Assembly: GCA_943735955.1 (NCBI GenBank)
Contig: OX030958.1
Coordinates: 10,529,626-10,593,625, forward strand
Direction of reading: 5' to 3'
From: Piscicola geometra
Taxonomy: Eukaryota > Annelida > Clitellata > Hirudinida > Piscicolidae
Length of the DNA: 64,000 nucleotides
The notes beneath the pieces were generated by a model, which was not told the origin of the DNA, ran no database searches, and worked only from the letters and a program-made list of their open reading frames with translations. Below, piece after piece: positions 45,801 to 58,721 of the stretch. Every line of letters begins with the position of its first letter. Position 1 is the first letter of the stretch. The position numbers and the translations under genes were made by a program.

Positions 45801-48800
45801 AATTCAATTTTTTCAAACGGAGCCGCCACTTGACATTCGTTGAATGAAATAAAATTAGCTTCTTTTTTAACGTTTTTATTAGTTGAGCTTACTACTGTTT
45901 CAAAGAGAGGAAGATCTCGAAATAAATTGCTAATGCTTTTGTTCATTTCATGGTTCGAAAGTTTTGAAAAAAGATTTCTCAAATTTCTTTTATCCTCATC
46001 CGTAGTTTCAAATTTCAGTTTGTTGATAACGTTCAAAAGTCCTTTTATTTCGCATAGCTTGTGGAAGGCTTTAGTAAAGCCAATACAACTAGGTAGGTAG
46101 AGGTAATGTCTGGTAACCAAAGAATGTTGCTTCACGTATTCAGGCAAGTCTTCAACTACCACTATTTCAAGCTTTTCTGCTACATTTTTAATTTCTATGC
46201 CTAACTCTAACCCTTGATCGTTTCTCAGCAGTTTTATTTGCGAAAAGTCTAGTAATGGCAAAAGATCAATTGTCTTTGATCCGTCTTCATTGGTTATTGT
46301 TCTGACCGGTAAGATAGGCAATTTTTCAACAGCTGCAAGGTCCTTTGGAGAAGTTTCAGTCAAATAATTCCATAAAGACTCCAGCCATTCTTCTGGTGGT
46401 TGGCCCATGTTTCCTGGAGTCCATGAAATCAACCCAGCAGACGTCGCGATTTTACTTCGCCATTTGATTGGAAAGCAGTTTGGGATTAAAAACTTCAAAG
46501 CGTTTATATCCATGATTTTCAATTGAGTGAATCCTGAAATCAAAAACATAATTTCGGTTGAATATTCATTTCATAGTTCATAAAAGATATGACATTTAAT
46601 GTCATCATTCATCATTGTACCTTTCATTGAAGCTTTCACGAGGATATTCTTGATTTCATCTTCAATACTCACGCACAAGAGATCTTTATCAACACCGGGC
46701 AAAATCTTCAACATTTCTGCATCTTTTAGAATATAAATGGGTCTATCAGCCTTCCAAGGACTATAAAAAAAATAATGGAACGTCCCGTCGTTTAGTGGCA
46801 GCAGCTCAAGATCATCCAGAGCATCAAATTTGTGTTGCAAGACAAAGTATTTCAGTAAATCCATCTTGTCAGACACCGTGAAACGTTTGAAGATTGGCGA
46901 TCTAGAGCTCTGTAGAGATCGGTATGATTTCGAAACCAGTGAAGGTCCGACTTCGAGAAGGTTGGAACGGCAATACTTGCGAATGGCTGTTACGACAAAA
47001 GACGGTGGCGTAACCACTCTGACTGAACTTTCCATTAGAATGTTCACGATCAGGGTTGAAACAGATTCATTGAAACTTGGTTTGTTGAAGACAGCAAACT
47101 TTGGTTCTATCCACGATCCTCCGTTTGCTTTTGTGAAAACGATCGGATGTCTCATCAACTCGGTATACAAAGGAAACAACATTTCTTCCCATCGCTTGTC
47201 AACGAACTCAGAGTTTGGAAACATGCGGTATATCATTTTATCAGAAATTTGAAAGAGAGTTTCGTTAGAGGTGTTGTTTTGCGTGATCAAGCTGCTTGAA
47301 CTAATTTTAATAGCTTCTAGAATTAACTGAGTGTAGCACTTAGGAAGGAGTTCTTTGAGCAGACAGACGTTCCACAGCACTTGTTTGTCCATCATGTCTT
47401 CTCTTCGTCTGGTGCTCATTGATTCTGGCCACTTCATGTGCTTCCGATTCTGCTCCAAAGCAAAAAATCCGTTTATAAACACCGGCAAACCTGTGCAGTA
47501 GTCTTGCTCCAACGGGAGCGGAAGAAAACAGAACAGCCTTCCTTCTTCTGTATTTATTTTGAAGTATTCTGACTCATTTACATCTTCGATAGTTTCAACT
47601 TCTTTTTTCTTTACAACACCGTTTTGATAGTTTCCATTGGTATGAGTATGTTGCTGGCTCGAGTGATTTGGTTCGTTCAGACACATGGCGGTTCCCACCA
47701 ATGGCAAGTAGTTGAGATCGGGATCTTTGAGCAGCTTGCTGAACGTGGCAGAGAGTTGAAAGCCCGAGTAATATAAAGTGACTAGATACTTGTGGTAGCG
47801 TGTAGAGCATTTGTTCAAGTGAGAAAAGTGTTTTGTTTCGATTGAGAGCTTAAATGTTGTTGTTAATATTTTGTTTTTTGAGTCTGCAGACTTTGTTTTG
47901 AGCAAAAATTCATTTCGTTTGTGTTTCACTTCGTTCAGACACGAGTCAGCTATAGACATTCTATAGGTCAGTTTTGGTTCTTTTTCTCTCACCGCTTTTT
48001 CGTAAATCTCTACTTTCTCTAAATGTTTCAAGAATATTGGGAGTAAGTGAGCTTCGTCTTTGAAAGTTTCTATCACAAATTTCATTTTTTCGTCATCATA
48101 AATTCGTTTGTTGATGAGCGATGGTACCTGTGACAATGAAAACATGTTAAAACTGCTAATGTTTTGAAATATATAAAAATTCATACTAGATTTTACTATC
48201 TTTTGCAAAACGTACATTCCTCAAAGGAAATCGAAACAACGTCGATTGATAGTATCCATTGGTGAAGGTAGCTCTGTTGCAGTCAAAGAGACCAAGATAG
48301 GGTTCAACTTGGTGGGGATACTTGTCGACAAGATCTGGATGTTTTACAAGGTTCCAGGCATGACTGGTGGCGTTGAAGAGACGCTGTTGTGGGTCGATAT
48401 AACCTAGTTTGCTGCCACTAATCACGCTAGGAAGGTCTGTGTGGTCAGATGTGACATTATTTATTCTTTTTCATAACACATTCAGCTTTACGTTTATTTA
48501 CTACCGAATCTTTTTATATATACATTTTGTGAAGAAATCAATAAAATTCTAATTAGTAAATTGAAGTTATTTATATTTATGGTATATACCAAGGTCAATT
48601 TAAAATTTAAAAAGTAAATTAAAACCGAGGAAAAGCTTTAATCAGCTTTATTAAGTTTTTTAATTCGTTCGTTTAGTGAATAGCACCGAATGCTTTATAA
48701 TGTTGAAAGAATGTCTTTGCTAATATTTGAATGGATTATAGGAACTTTACCCAGACGTTAAACAAAAGAGCATTCAAATTGTTTACAAACAATTTTATTT

Positions 48801-51800
48801 AAAATAGAACGTCTAAAATCTAATTTAAAAGACTAACAATGATTGGTTTGAACTTTTATTACCTGTGATGTGGAACACAGACTTGAATCCCATACCAAAA
48901 TATCCAACTTTGAAAGGATCTTTTTGTTTAACACTCTCCGAGACCATTCTCAATCCTTTCCAGTCTTCAGCGCTAAAAACTGCGTCATTGTAGGCGTATA
49001 AGGCTGGTCCCTGGATTGTTAATTTGCGTCTAAGAATTTGAATTTGAATGAAAGTTTTGAGAATAAGCGAATAAAAACAAATTTTTATTTTAATTGTTTG
49101 CCTGTGTGTGAGTTATTTATAATATCTCTGCAAAAGGTTTTCGTGGGTTTATGAAAATCAATTTAGCCTTTTAAATTTTATATATTCTGAAAATTTAGTC
49201 AATATGAAGATTATTCAATTTTAGATAATGATTATAGATCTCTCAATAATTTTTTAAAAATATATTTTTTGAAATAAATATTTTCAATTTAAATAAATAT
49301 TTTCAATTTAAATAAATATTTTCAATTTAAATAAATATTTTCAATTTAAATAAATATTTTCAATTTAAATAAATATTTTCAATTTAAATAAATATTTTCA
49401 ATTTAAATAAATATTTTCAATTTAAATAAATATTTTCAATTTAAATAAATATTTTCAATTTAAATAAATATTTTCAATTTAAATAAATATTCTCAATTTA
49501 AATAAATATTCTCAATTTAAATAAATATTTTCAATTTAAACAAATATTTTCAATTTAAATAAATATTTTCAATTTAAATAAATATTTTCAATTTAAATAA
49601 ATATTTTCAATTTAAATAAATATTTTCAATTTAAATAAATATTTTCAATTTAAATAAATATTTTCAATTTAAATAAATATTTTCAATTTAAATAAATATT
49701 TTCAATTTAAATAAATATTTTCAATTTAAATAATTATTTTCAATTTAAATAATTATTTTAAATTTAAATAAATATTTTCAATTTAAATAAATATTTTCAA
49801 TTTAAATAAATATTTTCAATTTAAATAAATATTTTCAATTTAAATAAATATTTTCAATTTAAATATTAGATTTTATATTATTTCTTTTAAAAAGTATTTA
49901 TGCAAATAAAAACAGAATCCTGGATTTCAAACACAAACCAGAGTCTGCAAAATTTTTTTCATGATGCTGATATGAGTAGATTAAACTTTCTTCGTTTGTT
50001 TTGCGATTTAATTACTAATTGAAGAAAATATATAAAAGTAGTTTTAATTCAAGTGAAATATTAATTCTATTATATAAATTCAATTTGAGTTATAACATTA
50101 CCTAGAATTTATTAGCTTTGAAAAAATATGTATTTTATTTTATTTTGAAAACAATTATTAAGTTAATAAGGACATTTTTTTTGGAATAACAAATAGGAAT
50201 AGATGATGAGATAATTTAAGCTCAAAATGCAGACATGGGAAAATGCGACATTGAATAAACTTTTTTTACCTACCAAAACAAGCTAGGAAAATATGTTTTT
50301 CTCTTTTTAAACAAATCATAAACAATATAATTTGAAATAGTTCATTTGTAATGAATAGTTTGTCAAGTTTTTTTATTAAGTTAAATTATTAGTTGTGACT
50401 TAAAATATAAAAATTTCTTATTGGCTACCATAAAGATATAATTTTTAAATAAACAGGTGAACAAATCATGCTCAAAATAAAAACTCTAAAAAATCTTTAT
50501 TTTTAAAAAAAATAATGGCGTCATTAAAATATAGATTTTCCAAGATTCTGGTAATTAAAAGTACTTTTTCTATATTTCCCATCTCATATAGAAATTTGCC
50601 CCATATAGCAATTGGGCTTATTCTTCCCATAAAGTGCAGGAAGTCTCTGGAGCATAGACGCACTTGGGCGACGGAAGGAATCGAGCTCACGCTAGTTAAA
50701 CGAATGCCGAGCGTTTTACCGCTAAGTTAATCCGCCGCCCAGTCTTAATTTTTGTGTGACACGAAAATTGTAAATTTTGAAATATTGCGCAGTCCTATTC
50801 TTATATGGGACAGAAAATATTCACAAACTAAAATCTCGAGTGATTTGAAATGCGCTTTAAAATAAAATTTGAAGTAGACTCGTCTAATAAACCTAACATA
50901 TTTAGTGAGAGTAGTTTATATCAGTTATGAAGGAAACTAGCTGGAAAATTCTATGGGGTTTAAAAATATATCAATTGTAAGAGAAATTCAAAAATGTAAT
51001 ATAAATCTAAAATAATGATGTATAAAAAAGTCAGACAACATTTTTATATATATTTAAAAACAGAACATTTTGAAAATACGAAATCCTTATTTACAAACAT
51101 ACAATGAAAAACTCTGTCTAACATTATAAAATTGACCTACTAAATTATCATGTCAGTTCGGATATGTGTTTGTTTGATTATATGTGTTTTTTTGTGCGTT
51201 TGTACTTTTATGTGTGTTATGGTTGTATGAGTGAACTGATTTTGTGTGTTAATTTGCATACAGGTTTTTTATAACGTATAGTTCATGGTATATTCAGTGG
51301 TCATAGATCATGTAAATGTCATTGTTTTTTAGGAGTATTAATCTTGTATCATTTGATTGACAGATGGTTATTAAGTAAATTAAACATTGATATTAAAAAT
51401 GTATTATTGCATAAATGTGATTATGCCTAATATTAATTATTATATTTATTTTTTACGTTTTAAAATGTTTTATGGTATACATTTTTTGTAAGATATTATT
51501 TTTGGAATAACCTTGCATTATAATCAGCTACATTTTGGGTCTATTTTTTATACAGCCTATTGACTTTAATATTTTTACTCAAGGGCTCATTTCCAGATAG
51601 TTTATGCATTTTGTTATTCCTAAACATTCACTAAAATTTTTCCTTAATGACTAATATTTTCAAGAATCTGCCTTCTCATAATCCTATTCAGGTTTTTTTG
51701 TTATGTAATTTTTTAAAATAAAAAGTCTTTGACAATGATATTAAACTATTAAAAAGTTATTTTAAATAATATTTTAAAATTGTGCTAATTTACTTTTTTG

Positions 51801-53828
51801 TTTATTCAATTAATTTATATATAAAAAAATTCAAATATTAGCTATTCAAATATAATTGGCAAAAGTAATATTTAAATTTAAAAGATATTTAAAATAATAT
51901 TTCATGCAAATCTACCATTTTTTAAATGAAAATGTTCTATTAAAATGTTCAAACTAATCAAAACTTACCGTACAGTTCAGATGCGAATAAACTTTGCAAT
52001 TAAAAAATCAATTACTAAAATTCTAAAATTACATTTGAGTACCTTAATTTTTCTTCTTATAAGTATTAAGTTTTAACATTATAGCATATGAGAGTAACTA
52101 TAACTGTGACTATGTTAGATGCCTATTTACTAAAACATATTATTCAAGAACATTTATCAGATTTTTATTTAGAGTTATCAAACTTAAAGAAAAATTTGAA
52201 TACCTGAAAATCAGCAAAGTCAGGATGGAGAAGAGAGTTTTTGTTTGTTCCGTAATGATTGCGGTCGTATAGGAACTTCACCGTGCTAGCGCCTGCATCT
52301 TCTGCGTTTTGTATCAACTCCTGAAAGAGTTATATATGATAATAATTTAATAAGTTTTCAATAACTTTATAAATATTATTCATTCATTTTTTTAAACTAA
52401 TTTTTGTAAGTAAAGACGATATATAAAAAGAATATATTTATTTTTCATATGTATGAGAAAAAATATTTATTTTAAATTGCCATATATTTTTTATTATATT
52501 CGAAACCAAAGTCTTTTTAAAAATGTTCTTGGTGCAAAATCCACGTCTAGGATTGCGGGTGACTTTCAAATTAACTCTGGAGAATAATAAATGTTTTATG
52601 CTTTATGTTCATTGTAACTTTTTAACATTGAAATACTGGAATATGAAACTCAGCTTCTGAAAACTTTTTGATAACTGGTCAAATCATAGTAAAAAAAAAT
52701 AATAATTTTTTCTGTAATTATTTTTATGTGGGCTTAATTTGTTCTTTTGATGACATCAAAGTTATGAATTTCCAAAATATTTAAGTTACAACTGACATAA
52801 ATAGAAGATAATATTTGTGTTTGAGGTCCTTGTGTGATAAGAATGTAATCTTGAGAGCACATTAAATAAAGCTCAGTGTCTTCAGCAAATAATTTTGCAT
52901 AATTTTCTATTTTATTTCATTTAAATCCTTAATAATTCATTTTTAATATTTTAAACTTATATTAATTAAAAAGATGTTCATTTATCAGCAAACATTAGGA
53001 ATCAATAGTTTATAATTGCGATTTCGTACCTAAACCACCATTATTATTGTCAATTACAACCGGATCAAGGAGTCAAGACTATAAATTATTATAGTCTATA
53101 ATTGAAAGAAAGAATAATAATAATAATAAATAATAATAATGACATTCATTTCGAAGAAATAAATTTAATGGAAAAGAGTTAAGAAGATAAACATAACATA
53201 AAAAGTTAGACTAAGTGTCTATAAAAAATATTCATTATTGAATCTTCATTAATCATTTAAATTATAAGAAATATTTTTATATATCATAAAGATCATCTTT
53301 TTGATTATTTCAATTATTATTAGTTTAATATAGATTTCAAAATAATTAAAAGTTCATGTTTAATCTGCGAAAATTAAAATTAAACAACCGAACGATTTAG
53401 TTAAGAAGCAAACGAACGGGTGAACGAGTAGCTGAGTCGGCAACGACTCTCGGCTTTGACCTATAATAAAAGGTCCTAGGTTCAAGTGCAACCAATTCAC
53501 TAGTAACCCAAAGGCGCAAATTAAAATATGCAGTCTAAGTGGCCTAGAAGCCCGTTCGGGTTATACGCCACTATAATAATGCTCGTCGTTATTATTATTA
53601 TTATTATTAAACGAAATCAACAAGAATGCTCTTACTCTATTTATTATTTAAATATTAATAATTTCATTATATTTTTGAAAATAATAAATAATATTTCTAA
53701 ACTCTAGTTTATTTAAAAACCTTGAGGATGTGCGTATCGTCAGGGTATTGCTCGAGGATGTTGTTGAGCTGGCTGAGCACCTTTGGAAGGATGAGGCCGT
53801 CGTTGAAGGTCTCATCGTCTTCTTCCAT
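33900..53828 (-). CDS. SACS: Sacsin, ten exons, one in-frame stop
   Basis: Exons: 53721-53828, 52204-52320, 48863-49010, 48216-48436, 46621-48127, 45612-46533, 44639-45518, 34918-44561, 34322-34805 and 33900-34187. All are GT/AG with agreeing phases, 4,773 codons (human sacsin has 4,579 residues). Sacsin is a large co-chaperone linked to mitochondria and intermediate filaments. Three HSP90-like ATPase repeats are visible. Repeat 1 has [11 protein letters not shown] (37-47) and GYFGMGF (111-117). Repeat 2 has [11 protein letters not shown] (from 1564) and GKFGLGF. Repeat 3 has [11 protein letters not shown] (from 2642) and GQYGVGF. A J domain with HPDK (4522-4525) and a C-terminal HEPN domain (about 4620-4765) follow. 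Exon 8 is 9.6 kb, echoing the giant exon of vertebrate SACS. Codon 2934 is TAA (39663-39665), and homology continues in the same frame on both sides. The start is the first ATG of exon 1. No N-terminal ubiquitin-like domain is seen, so an upstream exon may be missing. Confidence 0.93.
49272..49863. repeat. 19-bp minisatellite in sacsin intron
   Basis: About 31 copies of AAATAAATATTTTCAATTT with rare point changes lie in the 3.2-kb intron between sacsin exons 2 and 3. The high identity between units suggests recent expansion or homogenisation. Confidence 0.96.
49864..52203. other. Rest of large sacsin intron 2
   Basis: AT-rich intronic DNA of about 2.3 kb. Apart from the tRNA-like element at 50666-50740 I see no gene or named repeat. 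The short open frames at 50472-50730 lie over and around that element and are not convincing. Confidence 0.5.
50666..50740 (-). mobile_element. tRNA-derived element (SINE head or tRNA pseudogene)
   Basis: On the minus strand the 75-base segment starts GGGCGGC and ends GTCGCCC, which pair as a seven-base acceptor-like stem with one G-U. It has an A-box-like TTAGCGGTAAAACG and a B-box-like GCTCGATTCC at the expected spacing. The T-arm pairs poorly, so it is not a functional tRNA as read. Downstream sequence (to about 50620) is less AT-rich than the intron and may be the SINE body. Confidence 0.6.
53410..53612 (+). mobile_element. tRNA-derived SINE
   Basis: The head holds an A-box TAGCTGAGTCGGC (about 53431) and a B-box-like GGTTCAAGTGC (about 53480), as in a class II tRNA, with ctctcggctttga between them. 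A body with cgttcgggttatacgccact follows, and the element ends in a (TTA)n tail at 53588-53609. These are the parts expected of a SINE in a 5' to 3' plus orientation. It lies in the first sacsin intron, antisense to the gene. Confidence 0.75.
53613..53720. other. Sacsin intron 1, donor-proximal part
   Basis: Short AT-rich stretch between the SINE tail and sacsin exon 1. It contains only the donor region (AAG|GTTTTT on the minus strand). Confidence 0.4.
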
Positions 53829-54387
53829 CTGGTCTGAGCATTAAGAAAAGCGTTAATGACGTTACAATGAAATTATGGAATAAGTCTATATCGTCTACAT
53901 TTGTATATAATATTGGTGCTAAAAACTATGTTTCACAGTTATAGGCTATATATATCGGTCATTTTTGAAGAGTTGATAAAGCTTGATGAGATTTAATTTG
54001 TGGTTTATGGTGACGAATTAAAAAAAGTTTAAAATATAAATTAAAATAGAAAAAACAAAATTAAATAGGAAATCTGTTTAAATTTTAAATGAAATAAAGA
54101 CAATTATATTTTTAGAAAAAAATAAAATTATGGTCCGAATAAAGTAAGAGAGAAATAGGTGTTGTATCGATTTATTGTCTGCATTAGTATTGTAGATTCA
54201 TACAAAAGAGTTGGGATAGAATGATACTTTTATAAGGCTTGTGTAATATAGCTCTGTTTCATTATATTTTAATATCTTCTAAAAACATTAACTATAGATT
54301 TGCATAAAGTTAACTTCAATAGTTTAAAATAAACTATTAAACAATTAAATAAATACAAGTATTATATCTATATATTTTTCTTGATGC

Positions 54388-54432
54388 TTTTTCGGGTTTA
54401 CGCCACGTTAATATAATTCGTCTTTGTATTGT
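54388..54432 (+). mobile_element. SINE tail fragment
   Basis: The sequence tttcgggtttacgccacgtt followed by aatataattcgtc closely resembles the 3' body of the SINE at 53410-53612 (ttcgggttatacgccact, then ataataatgctcgtc). No head is preserved, so it is a truncated or decayed copy. Confidence 0.55.
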
Positions 54433-54828
54433 TTTATGTATCATATTCAAGTTAGCTGCACAGAATCTAAACTTAGTCAATAAATCAATTCTCGACTCAT
54501 TTGCTCAAATTTATTTAGGATAGAAAACGCTGATTATTTTAATAAAAAGAAGAAATAAAAATAAGTTGTGTGTGCATAAGAAAGCCCAAGTCGAGACTTA
54601 CATATTTTAATGCACATCCAAAATTATATAGTCTATATAACTTTTAAAATAAAAAAATATATACAACATAGTACTATTACATATGCTACAATATAGTACA
54701 AGAAAACACAATTACTAAATTGAAATATACGACTTTAAAAAATATTCAAATAACTAAACAGAATAATAATAGTAGTTAATATAATAATTTTTATATTTTC
54801 AATAATAATAATTATTTAAGACCTTTTC

Positions 54829-55107
<279 letters not shown>

Positions 55108-58100
55108 CTCGTTTTTTCATTTTTATTACTACTATTATTTTTTTAAACATTTTTTAAACATTATTTTCTACTTTATCTTTTAATCAAATCCGTCCATCAC
55201 GCCCCAACAAGCAATTCATTAAAAGTCATAAGCCCCATCCAGTCAAACGATTTATAAACCTTGTAATTTTCCGGTGAATGAATAATGCACTGAAGCATTT
55301 AAATGTTGACTGGGAGCTCGATTCGTGAAATAAAAATCTATAATTATCGAATCATAAAAAAACGCTAACAAATTCTTTTTGATTATGCTATTAAGTAGAG
55401 TGTTAATAATAGGTATAAGAAAATGATAACTTTTAACTTTCACAAATCGAGGTAATAATAAAACACAATCAAAATATTCTGAATGCTATAAAGATATTTA
55501 GTGCTTTTATGCTTTTTGAATTGCAGCTTTTATTACTGTTAAGTATTTTAGTAGTCAAAAACTAACAATTAGATGTTACAAACGTTATTCATCAGGTCGT
55601 AAGTACTTATTCACAATGTAATAATGACGATGTGAGTATGTAAGATGAGTGTCTATGAAAAGAGTTAGCGTATAATGGAAGAGGATGACGTGATAATGGG
55701 CCATGACATGATGACTGTTAGCTGATAATGATGATAACAATTATGGAGTGATAGGCATGATGATGAAGCGTTAATGGTTTAAAACTGGAAATGATAATAA
55801 TTATTATAATAGTTGGTCATTATAAATGTACTAAAAAACACATAGATTTTTCAAGCTTTTGTCATTGGACGTTTGGGCACATTTAATTGACATAAGGCAT
55901 AAACCCCATTGAAAGCTTCAACAGTTACGTATAGAAATCCACTTTAATGTCTCTTTTTAGTATAGGCATATGAAAGCCTTCACTTACAAAAGAAATTCTA
56001 TACAGATGATGACGATATGCTCTAGCTCTAGATAGGTCTTGAAAGCGACAAGGCGGGTGTTTTGAATTTAAATTACTTAACAAGGACTTTCAAGACACTT
56101 ATTTGCAATGCAATAAATACCTTACTATATCACTATCTCTAATTTTGGAGAAGTTTCGTTAATAGATTTGTATAATTTCTTTATCTTATTTATATTCTGA
56201 AATTTAAAATGAGCTTAGCGCGATTCCATGGTTGTGGATATTTTAAAGCTACTTTACTATTTAAAGTGTTTGCAATTGTTACATTGTAACCGATTTATTC
56301 AAAGTTTAACGATACCTAAGTTATGTTCAAGTATAAGATAAAATATTTTTTAAATAAATAAATTTATAGTAAATTGAAAGATGAATGAGAAACATAAAAA
56401 CTTGCCTTTCTTGCTTCTATATCTTTCAAATTTATAATTTTTATTTATATTCTATATAAATGAAATTTCTTAAAAATAAAATATAAATTTTTCGTTTGAA
56501 ATGTTTTATAGTTTTTTAGATATTAATATTTGAGAAAACTATTTCCTTATATACTTTTTACACTGTCAAATAAAAACAAGTTATAATTGGCTTCAAATTG
56601 TTCTTCGCTCTTTCTTACCGCCTTTTATTATATACCAATTTATATGTATATACATTTACCATCAGTATACTGTATACCAATAAAGTTAGACTGTATACAT
56701 TGTAGTCTTGCATTCAGTCTATATTGCATAAGTAGCAACGGCAGCTATACAATAACACTTACTTACACAAACATTCAAATAGTAAGAATTTTTAATTGTT
56801 ATAACTTTCTATCATGAGAATAACTAATGGGTTATATGCTGAATTAAAATGTATAATTAATAACATAAATCATGGTAAGCCTATGAAATAAAGAAAGCCA
56901 AGAATATCGGAAAAACAGTCATATCAGAAGTGAAATTGTCGAGTCGCAAAAATGTTGATTCCTTATTTCACTTCTCAGCGGGATTAATAATTATCGTTAT
57001 TAAATTCATCTTTTCGTGGAAATTACATTCTTTTAAGATCGTAAACATTTAAATAAAAAAGAAGAATAAAATAATGAAATATCACATAATTCTTTTTACA
57101 AAATATTTTCACAAATACCCTCTATAAAAACTTCTGCAAAATATCATATGCCGTTGTAATTATGTCTGCAGAACCAAGGATCACACGATTCTTTAACAAT
57201 ACTCACATATTCACTTAATTGAAAATGTAAACATAATTAAAAAATTGTCTCTTTTTTCAATAGAACTATTAGATTATATAACTTTCACTAACGGAACACC
57301 CGCTTTGACTAGGGTCGCATTGGGTGTATGCAGTTATCCTGTTCTCACCTTGATATCGAGGTAAATAATTATAAGTCTTCACAAGGGTCTTTAATAACTT
57401 AAAAAGTCAAGATTCCATAATACCGTTCCCATCCATGGGAATGTGTCTATTAATATGGTAAAAAATATATTCCTATTTTTCTAAATCCATCTCCAATTTT
57501 TTTTAACAACACACCATTTTTTGAAGAAAACATAAAATCTCACCAACCAAAATTTTTAATAAACTTTTTTTTTGAACTTGCGGAAATAGTTAACAAATTA
57601 TTTATATTTTTTTCGAGTACCTTTATTTACAGCTTATTTATGTAAAGACGTGTTTTTATTTGTTGATGACGAGTTTGCGAGACAGGATCTCTGCTTTGAA
57701 ACAGCGTTATCAAACTTTAATAACACTATTTTAGAGCATTTAATGCTGTAACAAAATATTGCTTTGTATTCGTCTGTGAGCAAAACTTGATTGACAGTTA
57801 ATTAATTTGACATGTCATTACCACATTTTAGTGACTATTATTTTGAATATTTTCAGGGTTAATGTCATCTCAAGTCTTTTATCGTGGGTTTTTTTGCAAC
57901 TTCAAAGATTTTTGATCTGGTTTTGACAATTAATTATTTTTTTAGAAATAATGAAAATAGCATCAAATAGGAACTCTCCTTGGAGATTCATGAACCAGGT
58001 TTGCACAATCTCAGCTGAATAGGTATTGGTTCGTAAAGATTAATGGGAATTCCTTGGACTTTAATCTTAAATCCAGTGGGAAACGTTCGTTTTGCAATTT

Positions 58101-58721
58101 CATTTTTTTCGTAAGTTATGCCAAGCAACAGTTTTTTTTCAAACAGATTATTTGCACGAACCATAGCTTTCAGGTAGTTAGCGTGAATCCGAGGGTTGGA
58201 CTATCCTGGATAGTTGTTAGATCCATAATAATTAAAACGTTTCAATAGTTTATTCAAGTAACGAAACCACTAATAAATCTTCAAATAACCAATGTTATTG
58301 TGGTATGAAGGAGCATAAAATAGATAAGAGAGTGAAAAAGATTTGAAACTGTTCAACGGAAACCTCTTTTCAAAGTATTCGCTAATACTAAAAACTGTTT
58401 AATACTAATTTTAAAATAAAAATATAATATTAATGAATTTAAATGAAACAATTTATGTATTCGAAAGTTAAAAGTCATGAAACTCTTTATACACTTTTCA
58501 AACTTTGAACAAATATTTCTCTTAAAATCACTGCATTTAAATGCATCAGACACAAACATACATAGACTATGTAACATAGTTACTACATTTAAACCGAAAA
58601 AATAAAACAGGACAAAAAACTCCTTCACGCCGATCACCCCCTGACAAAACCCCGCTAAAAACCTTTTAAGAATATTGAAAAACCGCCTCAACCATCTCTG
58701 TACCCCGCCCCACCACCACCA

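Noticed and set aside
35033..47252. Several plus-strand frames of 80-166 codons over sacsin
   Set aside because: Antisense shadows of a strongly conserved coding exon; no splice or family support.
49272..49863. CRISPR-like array
   Set aside because: The units are contiguous with no unique spacers, and the DNA is a eukaryotic intron.
53410..53500. Functional tRNA gene
   Set aside because: The B-box deviates, the acceptor stem is not evident, and the segment continues into a SINE body with a simple-repeat tail.
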